Source: RHKX01 sp964641695
GTDB lineage: Bacteria; Actinomycetota; Thermoleophilia; Solirubrobacterales; 70-9
Assembly: GCA_964641695.1 (NCBI GenBank)
Contig: CAZXKG010000001.1
Span: 7,530 to 71,529 of the forward strand
Length of the DNA: 64,000 nucleotides
Reading direction: 5' to 3'
In this document: piece by piece, positions 1 to 8,698 of the stretch
How positions within the stretch are numbered: the stretch's first letter is position 1
How the letters are laid out: every line of letters begins with the position of its first letter
Made by a program: the position numbers and the translations under genes
The notes under the pieces: generated by a model
The model's input: the letters and a program-made list of their open reading frames with translations, nothing else
The model's database searches: none
What the model was told of the DNA's origin: nothing

Positions 1-843
1 CGCCAGTGGGGCTCGCAGACGCCGGGACATCCCGAGTACGGGCACACGGCGGGCGTCGAGGTCTCGACCGGCCCGCTCGGGCAGGGGATCGCCAACGCCG
101 TGGGCTTCGCGCTCGCCGAGGCGCACCTCGCCGCCGTCTACAACCGCCCCGCGGGGGAGATCGTCGATCACCACACGTTCGCGATCTGCGGCGACGGCGA
201 CATGCAGGAGGGGGTCGCGAGCGAGGCCGCATCGTTGGCCGGTCACCTCGGGCTGGGCAAGTTGATCGCGATCTACGACTCGAACCGGATCCAGATCGAG
301 GGCTCGACCGACCTCGCCTACAGCGATGACGTCGGCGAGCGCTTCCGTTCCTACGGCTGGAGCGTTCACGAGCTCGAGATCGACGCCGGCCTCGAGACGA
401 TCGAGTCGGCGCTCGAGGAGGCGAAGGGCGTGACCGACGAGCCTTCGCTGGTGATCCTGCCCTCGCACATCGCCTACGGCAGCCCGAACAAGCAGGACAG
501 CGCCTCCGCGCACGGAGCGCCGCTCGGCGACGAGGAGATCAGGCTGACCAAGGAGGCGCTCGGCTGGCCCTACGAGGAGCCGTTCACGGTTCCCGCCGAG
601 GTCGCCGAGCTGTTCGGGTCCGCGAAGCAGCGCGGGATCGAGGCCCAGCAGCAGTGGGAAGGGGTCTACGAGACCTACGCCCGCGAGCATCCGGAGCTGG
701 CGCAGGAGTTCGAGCGCATCTCGGGTCGTCATCTGCCGGAGCTCCCGGCGGTCTCGGAGATGCCGTCCTTCGCTCCCGACGACGGCCCCGTCGCGACCCG
801 CTCGGCAGGCGGCAAGGCGATCAACTGGTTCGCCCCCAGGGTG
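1..843 (+). CDS. tkt: Transketolase, N-terminal part (partial)
   Basis: Thiamine-diphosphate enzyme of the non-oxidative pentose phosphate pathway, moving two-carbon ketol units between sugar phosphates in the cytoplasm. The frame is open from base 1, so the start lies before the window. The thiamine-binding signature is visible as GDGDMQEG near base 190 followed about 25 residues later by YDSNRIQIEG. The STGPLGQGIANAVG stretch and the HIAYGSPNKQ loop are also typical. The frame stays open to the N run at 844, where the reading ends at ATRSAGGKAINWFAPRV. That ATR...S stretch normally opens the second half of the enzyme and appears again just after the gap, so the two pieces are not simply one gene with ten missing bases. 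Confidence 0.93.
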
Positions 844-853
844 NNNNNNNNNN
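844..853. other. Assembly gap (10 N)
   Basis: Ten consecutive N, a conventional placeholder for a scaffold join of unknown length. It falls inside transketolase and the reading frame differs on the two sides (frame 1 before, frame 2 after). Confidence 0.98.
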
Positions 854-1825
854 AAGACGCTCGCCGAGACGAAGCCGAAATGGGCGACGCGGCAGTCTTC
901 CCAGGAGTTTCTCGAAGTCATCAATCCGCTGGTGCCCGAGCTGATCGGCGGCTCGGCCGACCTGGCTCCGTCGACGAACACGCTGATCGACGGCTCGCCG
1001 TCGGTGCTGCGCCACGACTACGGCGGCAGGAACCTCCACTTCGGCGTGCGCGAGCACGCGATGGGGGCGATCGTCAACGCGATGGCGACCACCGGGCTGC
1101 GCGCCTACGGCGCCACGTTCCTGGTCTTCAGCGACTACATGCGCGGGGCGATCCGGCTCGCCGCGATCATGGAGGTGCCGTCGATCTTCGTCTTCACCCA
1201 CGACTCCGTCGGGGTCGGCGAGGACGGACCGACGCACCAGCCGATCGAGCAGCTCCCGGCGCTGCGCGCGATGCCCAACCTGGACGTGATCAGGCCGGCG
1301 GACGCCAACGAGACGTTCCTCGCCTGGCACGCGGTGCTCGGCTCGAAGTCGCGGCCGACCGCGTTGGCGCTGAGCCGTCAGAAGCTGCCGATCCTCGACC
1401 GGGGGTCGATTCCCGACGACGCCGTCGAGCGCGGCGGGTACGTGCTGCGTGATGCCGACGGCGATCTCGAGCTGATCCTGATCGGGACCGGCTCGGAGGT
1501 GTCCCTGTGCATGGACGCGGCCGACCTGCTCGCGGGCGAGGGGGTCGCGGTCAGGGTCGTCTCGATGCCGAGCCCGACCCGCTTCGCGGAGCAGGACGAG
1601 GCCTACCGCGACCAGGTGCTGCCGAGGGCGGTGAAGGCGAGGTTGAGCGTCGAAGCCGCGGCGCCGCTCGGATGGGATCGCTTCGTCGGCGACGAGGGCG
1701 AGGTCATGGGCCTCGACCACTTCGGGGCATCCGCCCCCGGCGGCGAGGTGTTCGAGCACTTCGGGTTCACCCCGGACGCGGTCGCCGCGCGCGCCCGCGG
1801 GCTCCTCGGGAGGTCGGCGAGTTGA
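854..1825 (+). CDS. tkt: Transketolase, C-terminal part (partial)
   Basis: Pyrimidine-binding and C-terminal domains of transketolase. Open from the gap with KTLAETKPKWATRQSSQ, then VPELIGGSADLAPSTNT, FGVREHAMGAIVNAM (with the catalytic Glu of the REH motif), HDSVGVGEDGPTHQPIEQL and the C-terminal domain with LILIGTGSEVSL. It ends at TGA 1823-1825, and the rpiB start codon overlaps that stop, so both pentose phosphate genes are translationally coupled. The first 20 or so residues align to the same family region as the last residues before the gap, so this half may come from another strain or paralogue (see findings). Confidence 0.92.
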   Translation, partial: KTLAETKPKWATRQSSQEFLEVINPLVPELIGGSADLAPSTNTLIDGSPSVLRHDYGGRNLHFGVREHAMGAIVNAMATTGLRAYGATFLVFSDYMRGAIRLAAIMEVPSIFVFTHDSVGVGEDGPTHQPIEQLPALRAMPNLDVIRPADANETFLAWHAVLGSKSRPTALALSRQKLPILDRGSIPDDAVERGGYVLRDADGDLELILIGTGSEVSLCMDAADLLAGEGVAVRVVSMPSPTRFAEQDEAYRDQVLPRAVKARLSVEAAAPLGWDRFVGDEGEVMGLDHFGASAPGGEVFEHFGFTPDAVAARARGLLGRSAS

Positions 1826-2280
1826 GGTTCGCCTGCGGCTTCGATCACGGCGGGTTCCCGCTCAGGGACACGGTCTTCGACGCGCTCCGCGCGGCGGGAC
1901 ACGAGATCGTCGACGTAGGCGCGAGCGAGTACCACGACGGTGACGACTACCCGGACTTCGCCGTCGCGGTGGTCGAGCGGATGAAGGCGGGGGAGGCCGA
2001 GCGCGGGATCCTCGTCTGCGGCTCGGGAGCGGGGGTCGCCGTCGCCGCCAACAAGGTTCCGGGGATCCGAGCTGCGATGGCCCACGACACCTACACGGCG
2101 GCCCAGTGCGTCGAGCACGACAACTGCAACGTGCTGGCGCTGGGAGCGCGGGTGATCGGCCCGGAGATCGCCTCCGAGCTGGTGACGGCGTTCGCCGGCG
2201 CGGCGTTCAGCGGCGAGGAGCGGCATGCCCGCCGGCTCGCCAAGGTCGATCGGATCGAGGCGGGCGAGCTGCCGGTCTGA
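1822..2280 (+). CDS. rpiB: Ribose-5-phosphate isomerase B
   Basis: Interconverts ribulose 5-phosphate and ribose 5-phosphate; belongs to the LacAB/RpiB family. 152 residues, normal for the family. A TTG start at 1822 overlaps the transketolase stop (TTGA) and puts the conserved FACGFDHGG at residues 3-11. Visible motifs are GILVCGSGAGVAVAANK (Cys66 is the usual catalytic base) and the HDNCNVLALG strand. It sits immediately after transketolase, matching a pentose phosphate operon. No other start in frame gives a sensible N-terminus. Confidence 0.95.
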   Translation: MRFACGFDHGGFPLRDTVFDALRAAGHEIVDVGASEYHDGDDYPDFAVAVVERMKAGEAERGILVCGSGAGVAVAANKVPGIRAAMAHDTYTAAQCVEHDNCNVLALGARVIGPEIASELVTAFAGAAFSGEERHARRLAKVDRIEAGELPV

Positions 2281-2307
2281 GCCCGGTTCGGGGGCGTTCG
2301 TTGGCGG

Positions 2308-2391
2308 CCGGGGCGGGGGAGGCCCGTCCCGGGCCGCGGCCTTCGGCCGCTTGGTTTGTGGATGGCCCGGGACGGGCCTCCCCCGCCCCGG
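2308..2391. terminator. Long perfect inverted repeat between convergent genes
   Basis: Two perfectly complementary 28-base arms (2308-2335 and 2364-2391) enclose a 28-base loop that begins with its own small hairpin (GCGGCC-TTC-GGCCGC, 2336-2350). It lies between rpiB (+) and fdhD (-), so a bidirectional transcription stop is the simplest role. There is no T run on either strand, so it is not a textbook intrinsic terminator. Confidence 0.6.
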
Positions 2392-2463
2392 TTGAGCGAG
2401 ATCCCCGGTCGACCGCCGTTGGCGTCCGCCTCCGTTTCTCGAGAGCGATCAGGTGGTAGTGGG

Positions 2464-3213
2464 TCAAGTGATCCGGTGTGGAGCTGTGTAGATGTTCACG
2501 GAGCCCTCGCGGGCGAAGCCGGCGAGGGTGATGTTGCGGTCGGCGGCGAGCTCGATCGCCAGCGAGCTGGGTGCGCCGACGCCGACCAGGATCGGGCAGT
2601 GGGCGACCGCCGCCTTCTGGACGAGCTCGAAGCTGAGGCGTCCGCTCACGCAGAGGACGTGGTCGTCGAGCGGCAGCAGCCCGTCGAGCAGGGCGCGGCC
2701 GATCGCCTTGTCCATCGCGTTGTGACGGCCGACGTCCTCGCGGGAGATCAGCAGCTCGCCATCGGCGGAGAAGAGGCCGGTCGCGTGGGTGCCGCCGGTC
2801 AGCTCGAACGCCGGTTGCCGAAGCCGCGACGGGAGGTCGGCGAGCAGCGCTTCTGAGATCGTCGGGCCGGGTGACGCGCTCGGCGCGGCGACGGCCACCT
2901 GCTCGATCGCGCCCTTGCCGCAGACGCCGCAGGAGGACGTCGCGTAGAAGTTCCGGGTGCCGGGATCGACGAGCAGCGGGCCCTCGACCTCGATCGCGTT
3001 GCCGGCCAGGTCCGGCGGCGGCGCAGCAGGGCGCGGCTCGTCGATCAGACCCTCACCGTGGAGGAAGCCGAGCGCCAGCTCCTCGTCGTTCCCCGGCGTT
3101 CGCATCGTCACCGCGATCGGCTTGCCGTCGACGCGGATCTCGAGCGGCTCCTCGACCGCGACCTCGTCGGCGACGCCCTCGCGCTCGACGCGCTTGTGCA
3201 TGCGCGGGTCCAC
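2464..3213 (-). CDS. fdhD: Formate dehydrogenase accessory sulfurtransferase FdhD
   Basis: FdhD passes sulfur from a cysteine desulfurase to the molybdenum cofactor of formate dehydrogenases, a step needed for activity. 249 residues, typical length. The conserved CGVCGK motif (the CxxC sulfur-carrying cysteines) sits near residue 95, followed by the family blocks TGGTHATGLFS, EDVGRHNAMDKAIG and VSGRLSFELVQKAA. The ATG at 3213 gives a normal short N-terminal extension. It is divergent from the formate-dehydrogenase-like gene that starts 155 bases away, the expected client. Confidence 0.95.
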   Translation of the reverse strand: MDPRMHKRVEREGVADEVAVEEPLEIRVDGKPIAVTMRTPGNDEELALGFLHGEGLIDEPRPAAPPPDLAGNAIEVEGPLLVDPGTRNFYATSSCGVCGKGAIEQVAVAAPSASPGPTISEALLADLPSRLRQPAFELTGGTHATGLFSADGELLISREDVGRHNAMDKAIGRALLDGLLPLDDHVLCVSGRLSFELVQKAAVAHCPILVGVGAPSSLAIELAADRNITLAGFAREGSVNIYTAPHRIT

Positions 3214-3368
3214 CCGCCCAGCTTAGGAGCGAAACGCACGGAACAGCGGCGTACCGGGGCGGGCGTTGGGTTCCGCGCGTTTCGGGGCGCAGGGCGTCGG
3301 CGACGAGCGGTCGTGCGTCATCCGGGGGTGCGGGAATTTGGCATCAACCATCTAGCCTTACTGCCGAG

Positions 3369-5606
3369 ATGCTGCGCAAGCCACGGAAGCGCCCGACGCC
3401 GAGCAACTGGGCGAGCCTGAAGCCGTTCGGGATCGGCGAGCAGCGGCCCAACAACTTCAAGGAGGTGGTCCGGGCCGCCTGGGAGAACCGTGACAGCGCC
3501 GAATACGCCTGGCGGATCCTCGACCGGGGAGTCTGCGACGGGTGCGCGCTGGGGACGAAGGGGCTGCGTGACTGGACGCTCTCGGGGATCCACCTCTGCA
3601 ACGTCAGGCTGCGGTTGCTGCGGCTGAACACGATGGGCGCGATGGAGCCGGATGGGCTGGCGGACGTGGGGCCACTGCGCGGGTTGCGGGGCCAGCAGCT
3701 TCGCGGGCGCGGACGGCTCGCGCAGCCGCTGCTGCGTCGCCACGGTGAGGACGGCTTCGCGCCGATCTCCTGGGAGGGGGCGCTGGAGCTGGCCGCGAGC
3801 CGGATCCGCGAGACGGGCCCCGAGCGCTGCGGCTTCTTCCTGACCAGTCGCGGCACTGCGAACGAGACCTACTACGCCGCGCAGAAGGCGGTCCGCGCGA
3901 TCGGCACCAACTCGATCGACAACGCCGCTCGGATCTGCCACTCGCCGAGCACGTTCGCGCTCAAGGACGCGCTGGGAGTGGGCGCCACGACCTGCTCCTA
4001 CTCGGACTGGATCGGCACCGACGTGGTCGTCTTCATCGGCTCCAACGTCGCCAACAACCAGCCGGTGACGACCAAGTACCTGCACGTCGCGAAGAAGGCC
4101 GGAACCCGGGTCGTCGTCGTCAACCCCTACCGCGAGCCCGGGATGGAGCGCTACTGGATCCCGTCGAAGCCGGAGAGCGCCCTGTTCGGGACGAAGATCG
4201 CCGACGACTACTTCCAGATCAGCACCGGCGGCGATATCGGCTTCCTGGTCGGGGTCCTGCGGCATCTGATCGAGCGCGAGCTGGTCGACGAGCAGTTCGT
4301 GCGCGAGCACACAATCGGGTTCCCGGCGGTCGCCGAGATGGCGCGAAGCCGGAGCTGGCCGGAGCTGGAGGCACTGGCCGGCACGACGCGGGAGCGGATG
4401 GGGGAGATGGCCGAGATCCTCGGCAAGGCTCGCAACGGCGTGCTCGTCTGGAGCATGGGGGTGACCCAGCATCAGCGCGGCGAGGACAACGTGCGGGCGA
4501 TCGTCAACCTCGGGCTCGCACGCGGCTGGGTCGGTCGCGAGGGGTGCGGCCTGATGCCGATCCGCGGGCACTCCGGGGTGCAGGGCGGGGCCGAGATGGG
4601 CTGTTACGCGACCGCGTTCCCCGGCGCCCGGGAGATCAACCCCGCGACGGCGGGAGCGCTGGCTCGGCAGTGGGGGTTCGAGGTCCCGAGCGAGCCGGGG
4701 ATGACGGCGCCGGCGATGATCGACGCCGCCGGCCGGGGCGAGCTCGACGTGCTGTTCGCGGCGGGCGGGAACTTCATGGACGTGCTGCCCGACCCCGGCG
4801 ACGTCGAGCGGGCGCTGGGCCGGATCCCGCTGCGGGTTCACATGGACATCGTCCCCTCCTCGCAGATGCTCGTCGACCCGCCCGAGGGCGGGGCGGTCCT
4901 GGTGCTGCCGGCCCAGACGCGCTACGAGATGGTCGGCGGGGTGAGCGAGACGACAACCGAGCGACGCGTCGTGCTCAGTCCCGAGATCGAGGGCAACCGG
5001 ATCGAGGGCGCTCGCCCCGAGTGGCAGGTTCTGGGGGAGATCGCCGCCCGCGTGCGTCCGGATCGCGCCGATGCGGTCCGCTTCGCCGGCACGCCGGAGA
5101 TCCGCGCCGAGATCGCCCGCACCGTCCCGCTGTACGAGCCGATCGCGGAGCTGCGGGACGGCGGGGACTCCTTCCAGTACGGCGGCCCGCACCTGCCGTC
5201 GGGCACCGAGTTCCCGACCGCGGACGGCAAGGCGCGCTTCGTCGAGATCCCGATCCCCGACCCGCCTCCCGACGACGGCAGGTTCACCGTCTCCACCCGT
5301 CGCGGCAAGCAGTTCAACTCGATCGTCCAGGAGCGGCGCGATGCGATCACCGGCGCCGGGCGCGACTCGGTCCTGATCGCGGCCGCCGACGCGGCGTCGC
5401 TGGGGCTGGAGGAGGGTCAGGAGGTGATCTTGCGCAACGATCTCGGGGAGATGCGGGCGCATGTCCTGACCGCGCCGATCGCCCCGGGCAACCTCCAGGT
5501 CCACTGGCCCGAGGGCAATGTCCTGATCGGCCACGACCGCTCGCCGCAGGCCGACGTTCCCGACTACAACGCCAGGGTCGAGGTCGTCCCGGCCCAGACG
5601 GGCTAG
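3369..5606 (+). CDS. Formate-dehydrogenase-like molybdopterin oxidoreductase (FdhF/YdeP family)
   Basis: Large molybdenum-bis-MGD oxidoreductase alpha subunit, 745 residues, close to YdeP-type proteins. The ATG at 3369 is chosen because the MLRKPRKRPTPSNWASLKPF leader is typical for this clade. An N-terminal Cys set (C56, C59, C77) is smaller than the four cysteines that bind 4Fe-4S in true FdhF. The motif NAARICHSPSTFALKD puts C190 at the molybdenum-ligand position (Sec/Cys in formate dehydrogenases). The middle has GCGLMPIRGHSGVQGG and the C-terminal dinucleotide-binding domain starts near TRRGKQFNS. Neighbouring fdhD and Moco genes support an active enzyme. The substrate is not established for this clade; formate is an inference. 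No electron-transfer subunit is nearby. Confidence 0.85.
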   Translation: MLRKPRKRPTPSNWASLKPFGIGEQRPNNFKEVVRAAWENRDSAEYAWRILDRGVCDGCALGTKGLRDWTLSGIHLCNVRLRLLRLNTMGAMEPDGLADVGPLRGLRGQQLRGRGRLAQPLLRRHGEDGFAPISWEGALELAASRIRETGPERCGFFLTSRGTANETYYAAQKAVRAIGTNSIDNAARICHSPSTFALKDALGVGATTCSYSDWIGTDVVVFIGSNVANNQPVTTKYLHVAKKAGTRVVVVNPYREPGMERYWIPSKPESALFGTKIADDYFQISTGGDIGFLVGVLRHLIERELVDEQFVREHTIGFPAVAEMARSRSWPELEALAGTTRERMGEMAEILGKARNGVLVWSMGVTQHQRGEDNVRAIVNLGLARGWVGREGCGLMPIRGHSGVQGGAEMGCYATAFPGAREINPATAGALARQWGFEVPSEPGMTAPAMIDAAGRGELDVLFAAGGNFMDVLPDPGDVERALGRIPLRVHMDIVPSSQMLVDPPEGGAVLVLPAQTRYEMVGGVSETTTERRVVLSPEIEGNRIEGARPEWQVLGEIAARVRPDRADAVRFAGTPEIRAEIARTVPLYEPIAELRDGGDSFQYGGPHLPSGTEFPTADGKARFVEIPIPDPPPDDGRFTVSTRRGKQFNSIVQERRDAITGAGRDSVLIAAADAASLGLEEGQEVILRNDLGEMRAHVLTAPIAPGNLQVHWPEGNVLIGHDRSPQADVPDYNARVEVVPAQTG

Positions 5607-6217
5607 GCGAGCAGCCGGCGCTCGATCAGCGCCAGTTCGACCGGGTCGTTGGCGTTGGCGAACATCCACTCCGGGTCGCCGAAGCGGCGGAGCTCGCTTT
5701 CTCCGATCACCTCGCCGCCGAGCTCGCTGGCGAGCCGGACCATCGGCGAGCCGGTGACGAGGCCCTGGCGGAGCCTCGGCAGCAGGCCCGGCGCGTAGCG
5801 GCCGACCAGCGGCTGCGGGCGCGGGTTGGCAGGCATCGCGAAGTTGCTCCGGCGTCCCGCCAGCTCCGCGATCAGGGCCGCCGGGAGCAGGGGCAGATCG
5901 CAGGCGATCACGACGATCGGGGCGCGCAGCGACTCCAGCGCGACGACGATGCCGGCGAGCGGATGCCGGGGCTCGTCGGGCTCGTCGAGGCGGGCGAGCT
6001 CCAGGGGCGGCAGCTCCGAATCGGGCTTGGCGACGACGATCGGTTGCAGGCCGGCGGCTCGGGCCGCGTCGACCGGATACTGGATCAGCGGCTTGCCGGC
6101 GACCACGACGCTCGCCTTCGGGGTTCCCATCCGGCGGCTGCGACCTCCCGCGAGGATCACCGCCGAACGCGCGGGGGAATCGTCGGCGGAGATGCTTTGC
6201 GGCTGCTCGGGCGTCAT
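5603..6217 (-). CDS. mobA: Molybdenum cofactor guanylyltransferase MobA
   Basis: Adds GMP to molybdopterin to make MGD, the cofactor form used by FdhF-type enzymes. 204 residues. The nucleotide-binding signature VILAGGRSRRMGTPKA stands near residue 20, followed by the metal-binding region VVIACDLPLLP. The ATG at 6217 is chosen because it gives a normal length; upstream sequence in this frame is Arg/Pro-rich and overlaps moeA. Its stop codon shares two bases with the stop of the convergent molybdoenzyme gene. It is divergent from moeA with only 23 bases between starts, so a shared control region is likely. Confidence 0.93.
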   Translation of the reverse strand: MTPEQPQSISADDSPARSAVILAGGRSRRMGTPKASVVVAGKPLIQYPVDAARAAGLQPIVVAKPDSELPPLELARLDEPDEPRHPLAGIVVALESLRAPIVVIACDLPLLPAALIAELAGRRSNFAMPANPRPQPLVGRYAPGLLPRLRQGLVTGSPMVRLASELGGEVIGESELRRFGDPEWMFANANDPVELALIERRLLA

Positions 6218-6240
6218 CGCGGCGACGCATCTTGGCAGCG

Positions 6241-7545
6241 ATGATGGATCATCCGACGATGGCCAGCGAGCTGATCGAGATCGAGGACGCGCGGGCGCGC
6301 GTTCTCGCGGCCGTCGAACGGCTTCCCGCCGAGTCGGTGCCGTTGGCAAGGGCACCGGGGCGGATCCTCGCCGAAGCGGTCACGGCCTCGGTGTCGCTGC
6401 CGGGATTCGACAACTCGGCGATGGACGGATACGCGGTTCGCGCGGAGGACCTAGCGCGCGCGGCCGTCGACTCGCCGGCGGCCCTGAGGATCGTCGGCGA
6501 GTCCCGTGCCGGGCATCCGGCGCAGGCCGTCGTCGGCCCCGGGGAAGCGATCGGGATCTCGACCGGGGCGATGATCCCCGCCGGGGCCGATGCCGTCGTC
6601 CGGATCGAGGACACGACCCGCGCGGACGGAGAGGTTCGGGTGACGGCCGCGGTCCCGGCGGGGTCGAACATCAGACGCGAAGGGGAGGACGTGGGCCGTG
6701 GCGAGGAGATCCTCGGCGCCGGGGCGATCGTCGGCGCCGCCGAGGTGGGGGCGCTGGCAGCCGTCGGGCGGGCGGAGGCCCGCTGCGCTCGCCGGCCGCG
6801 GGTCGCCCTCGTGTCCACCGGCGACGAGCTGACGTCCCCGGGGGAGGAGCTGCGGCCGGGAGCGATCTACAACTCGAACGCGATCGCCGTCGAGGTGCTC
6901 GCGGCGGCGGCCGGCGCGGAGACGGTGTCGGTGGCCGTCACCGGCGACGATGCCGCGTCGACCCGCGAGACCCTCGGTGCGGCGCTCGCCGGCGCGGACG
7001 TTCTCGTCGTCTGCGGAGGGGTGTCGGTCGGCGCGCACGACCACGTCAGGCCGGCGCTGGGCGCGCTCGGCGCCGAGCAGTCCTTCTGGGGGGTCTCGTT
7101 GCGCCCCGGCAAGCCGACCTACTTCGGGACCGTGGAGAGGGCCGGGGGGCGGAGGCTGATCTTCGGCCTTCCCGGAAACCCGGTCTCGGCGCTCGTCACC
7201 TTCCTGCTCTTCGTCCGGCCGGCGTTGCTCGCGACGCAGGGGGCAGCTGCGGACGTGAGTCGTGTGAGCGCGCGGATGGCGAGCGATTACGAGACGGCGC
7301 GGGGGAGGGGAGAGGCGATCCGCGTTCGGCTGGATGCCGATGACCGTGGCTGGCTGGCCACTCCGACGGGTCCGCAGGGATCGCATGTGCTGACGTCGAT
7401 GATCGGCGCCGACGGCCTCGCGATCGCGCCGACCGAGACGGAGGTGCTGCGCGCCGGGGATCCGGTCCCGGTCGAGCTGCTGGACATGGGGAGAACCCGG
7501 CCGGGGGAAGCGATGACGGATGGGGGGGTAGCCTCGGGTCGATGA
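6241..7545 (+). CDS. moeA: Molybdopterin molybdenumtransferase MoeA
   Basis: Inserts molybdate into adenylylated molybdopterin, the final step of basic Moco synthesis. 434 residues if the ATG at 6241 is used; ATG 6244 and ATG 6259 are alternatives. The MoeA signature GFDNSAMDGYAVRAEDL lies near residue 60. RPRVALVSTGDELTSPG opens the MPT-binding (MogA-like) domain, which ends with CGGVSVGAHDHV and GLPGNPVSALVTF. It is the first gene of a run moeA-moaX-moaC-mogA, each overlapping the next, and its stop overlaps the next start as ATGA. Confidence 0.95.
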   Translation: MMDHPTMASELIEIEDARARVLAAVERLPAESVPLARAPGRILAEAVTASVSLPGFDNSAMDGYAVRAEDLARAAVDSPAALRIVGESRAGHPAQAVVGPGEAIGISTGAMIPAGADAVVRIEDTTRADGEVRVTAAVPAGSNIRREGEDVGRGEEILGAGAIVGAAEVGALAAVGRAEARCARRPRVALVSTGDELTSPGEELRPGAIYNSNAIAVEVLAAAAGAETVSVAVTGDDAASTRETLGAALAGADVLVVCGGVSVGAHDHVRPALGALGAEQSFWGVSLRPGKPTYFGTVERAGGRRLIFGLPGNPVSALVTFLLFVRPALLATQGAAADVSRVSARMASDYETARGRGEAIRVRLDADDRGWLATPTGPQGSHVLTSMIGADGLAIAPTETEVLRAGDPVPVELLDMGRTRPGEAMTDGGVASGR

Positions 7546-8228
7546 GCGCTGAGTCGACAACGGCCGGGATGCGGGTCGAGGTGAGGCTGTTCGCGTCGCT
7601 GCGTGAGGCGGCGGGGAGCGATCGGATCGCGATCGAGCTGGCTCCCGGCGCCAGTGTGGGCGACGCGCTCGAGGTCTTGGCACGGGTCCCCGGCCTGGGC
7701 GAGGCCCTTGCGGCGACCTCGCCGACGATGGCCGTCAACCGCGATTACGCCGATCCCGCGACGAGGCTGAGCCCGGACGACGAGCTTGCGCTCGTTCCGC
7801 CGGTGAGCGGGGGGGAGCGGGCCGGCGTCCACGCGCGGATCACCGAGCGGCCACTCGACGTCGGCGCGCTCTCGCGCATGGTCGTTCGCGACGGGGCCGG
7901 AGCCGTGGTCACCTTCCAGGGCGTCACCCGCGAGGTCGAGCGGCTCGACTACGAGGCTTACGCGGAGATGGCGCAGGAGCGGATCGAGTCGATCCTGGCC
8001 GAATGCGTGGCCGCTCATGGGCTCGAGGCGGCGCTCGCCGAACATCGGGTCGGAGCCGTGCCCCTGGGCGAGCCGAGCGTGGTCGTCGCCGTGGCCGCGG
8101 GCCACCGTGGCGAGGCGTTCGCGGGCGCGCGGGAGGCGATCGACCGGATCAAGGCCGAGGCGCCGATCTGGAAGCGAGAGATCGAAGGAGGTGAGTCGCG
8201 ATGGGTGGAGGGCACGATTCCGGGCTGA
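7542..8228 (+). CDS. moaX: MoaD-MoaE fusion, both molybdopterin synthase subunits (MoaX-like)
   Basis: Molybdopterin synthase normally consists of the sulfur carrier MoaD and the catalytic MoaE. Here both are in one 228-residue chain. Residues 10-91 are a ubiquitin-like MoaD domain ending in the functional Gly-Gly (G90-G91) in VPPVSGG. Residues 95-228 are MoaE, with TFQGVTREVE, LDYEAYAEMA, EHRVGAVPLGE and IKAEAPIWKREI (active-site lysines K204 and K211). MoaD works only with a free C-terminal glycine, so cleavage after G91 is expected, as described for mycobacterial MoaX. The ATG at 7542 overlaps the moeA stop; the MoaD domain itself begins at MRVEVRLFASL (M10), a possible second start. Confidence 0.93.
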   Translation: MSAESTTAGMRVEVRLFASLREAAGSDRIAIELAPGASVGDALEVLARVPGLGEALAATSPTMAVNRDYADPATRLSPDDELALVPPVSGGERAGVHARITERPLDVGALSRMVVRDGAGAVVTFQGVTREVERLDYEAYAEMAQERIESILAECVAAHGLEAALAEHRVGAVPLGEPSVVVAVAAGHRGEAFAGAREAIDRIKAEAPIWKREIEGGESRWVEGTIPG

Positions 8229-8698
8229 CGCACATCGGCCCCGACGGCGCGGCGCGGATGGTCGACGTCGGCGCCAAGGCTGAGTCCGAGCGGATCGCGG
8301 TGGCGGAGGCGACCGTGCGGATGAGCGCCGACACCGCCCGCGCGGTCGAGGCCGGCGACGGGCCCAAGGGCGACGTGCTGGGGACCGCGCGGATCGCCGG
8401 CATCAACGCGGCCAAGCAGGCGGGCTCGCTGGTCCCGCTCGCGCATCCCCTGCCACTCAGCTTCGCCGACGTACGGGCCGAGGTGGACGTGGCGGCAGGC
8501 ACCGTGACGCTGACGTCCGAAGCCCGGTGCGTGGGCCGGACCGGGGTCGAGATCGAGGCGATGGCGGCGGCCTCGATCGCCGCACTCACCGTCTACGACA
8601 TGGTCAAGGCGCTGGAGCGGGGCGTGACCATCGAGCGCGTGCGGTTGCTCCGGAAGAGCGGTGGCAAGAGCGGGGAATGGGCCGCGGGCCATGGCTGA
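8201..8698 (+). CDS. moaC: Cyclic pyranopterin monophosphate synthase MoaC
   Basis: Acts with MoaA to turn GTP into cyclic pyranopterin monophosphate, the first step of Moco synthesis. 165 residues. Visible blocks are MVDVGAKAESER, KGDVLGTARIAGINAAKQ, LVPLAHPLPLSF and VEIEAMAAASIAALTVYDM. The ATG at 8201 has a near-perfect Shine-Dalgarno AAGGAGGTGA (8185-8194) six bases upstream, inside the end of moaX; the two genes overlap by 28 bases. No moaA is in the window. Confidence 0.95.
   Translation: MGGGHDSGLTHIGPDGAARMVDVGAKAESERIAVAEATVRMSADTARAVEAGDGPKGDVLGTARIAGINAAKQAGSLVPLAHPLPLSFADVRAEVDVAAGTVTLTSEARCVGRTGVEIEAMAAASIAALTVYDMVKALERGVTIERVRLLRKSGGKSGEWAAGHG

Noticed and set aside
3318..6230. 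970-residue minus-strand frame over the molybdoenzyme gene
   Set aside because: Low-complexity, Arg/Asp/Gly-rich shadow of a clear plus-strand enzyme and of mobA in another frame.
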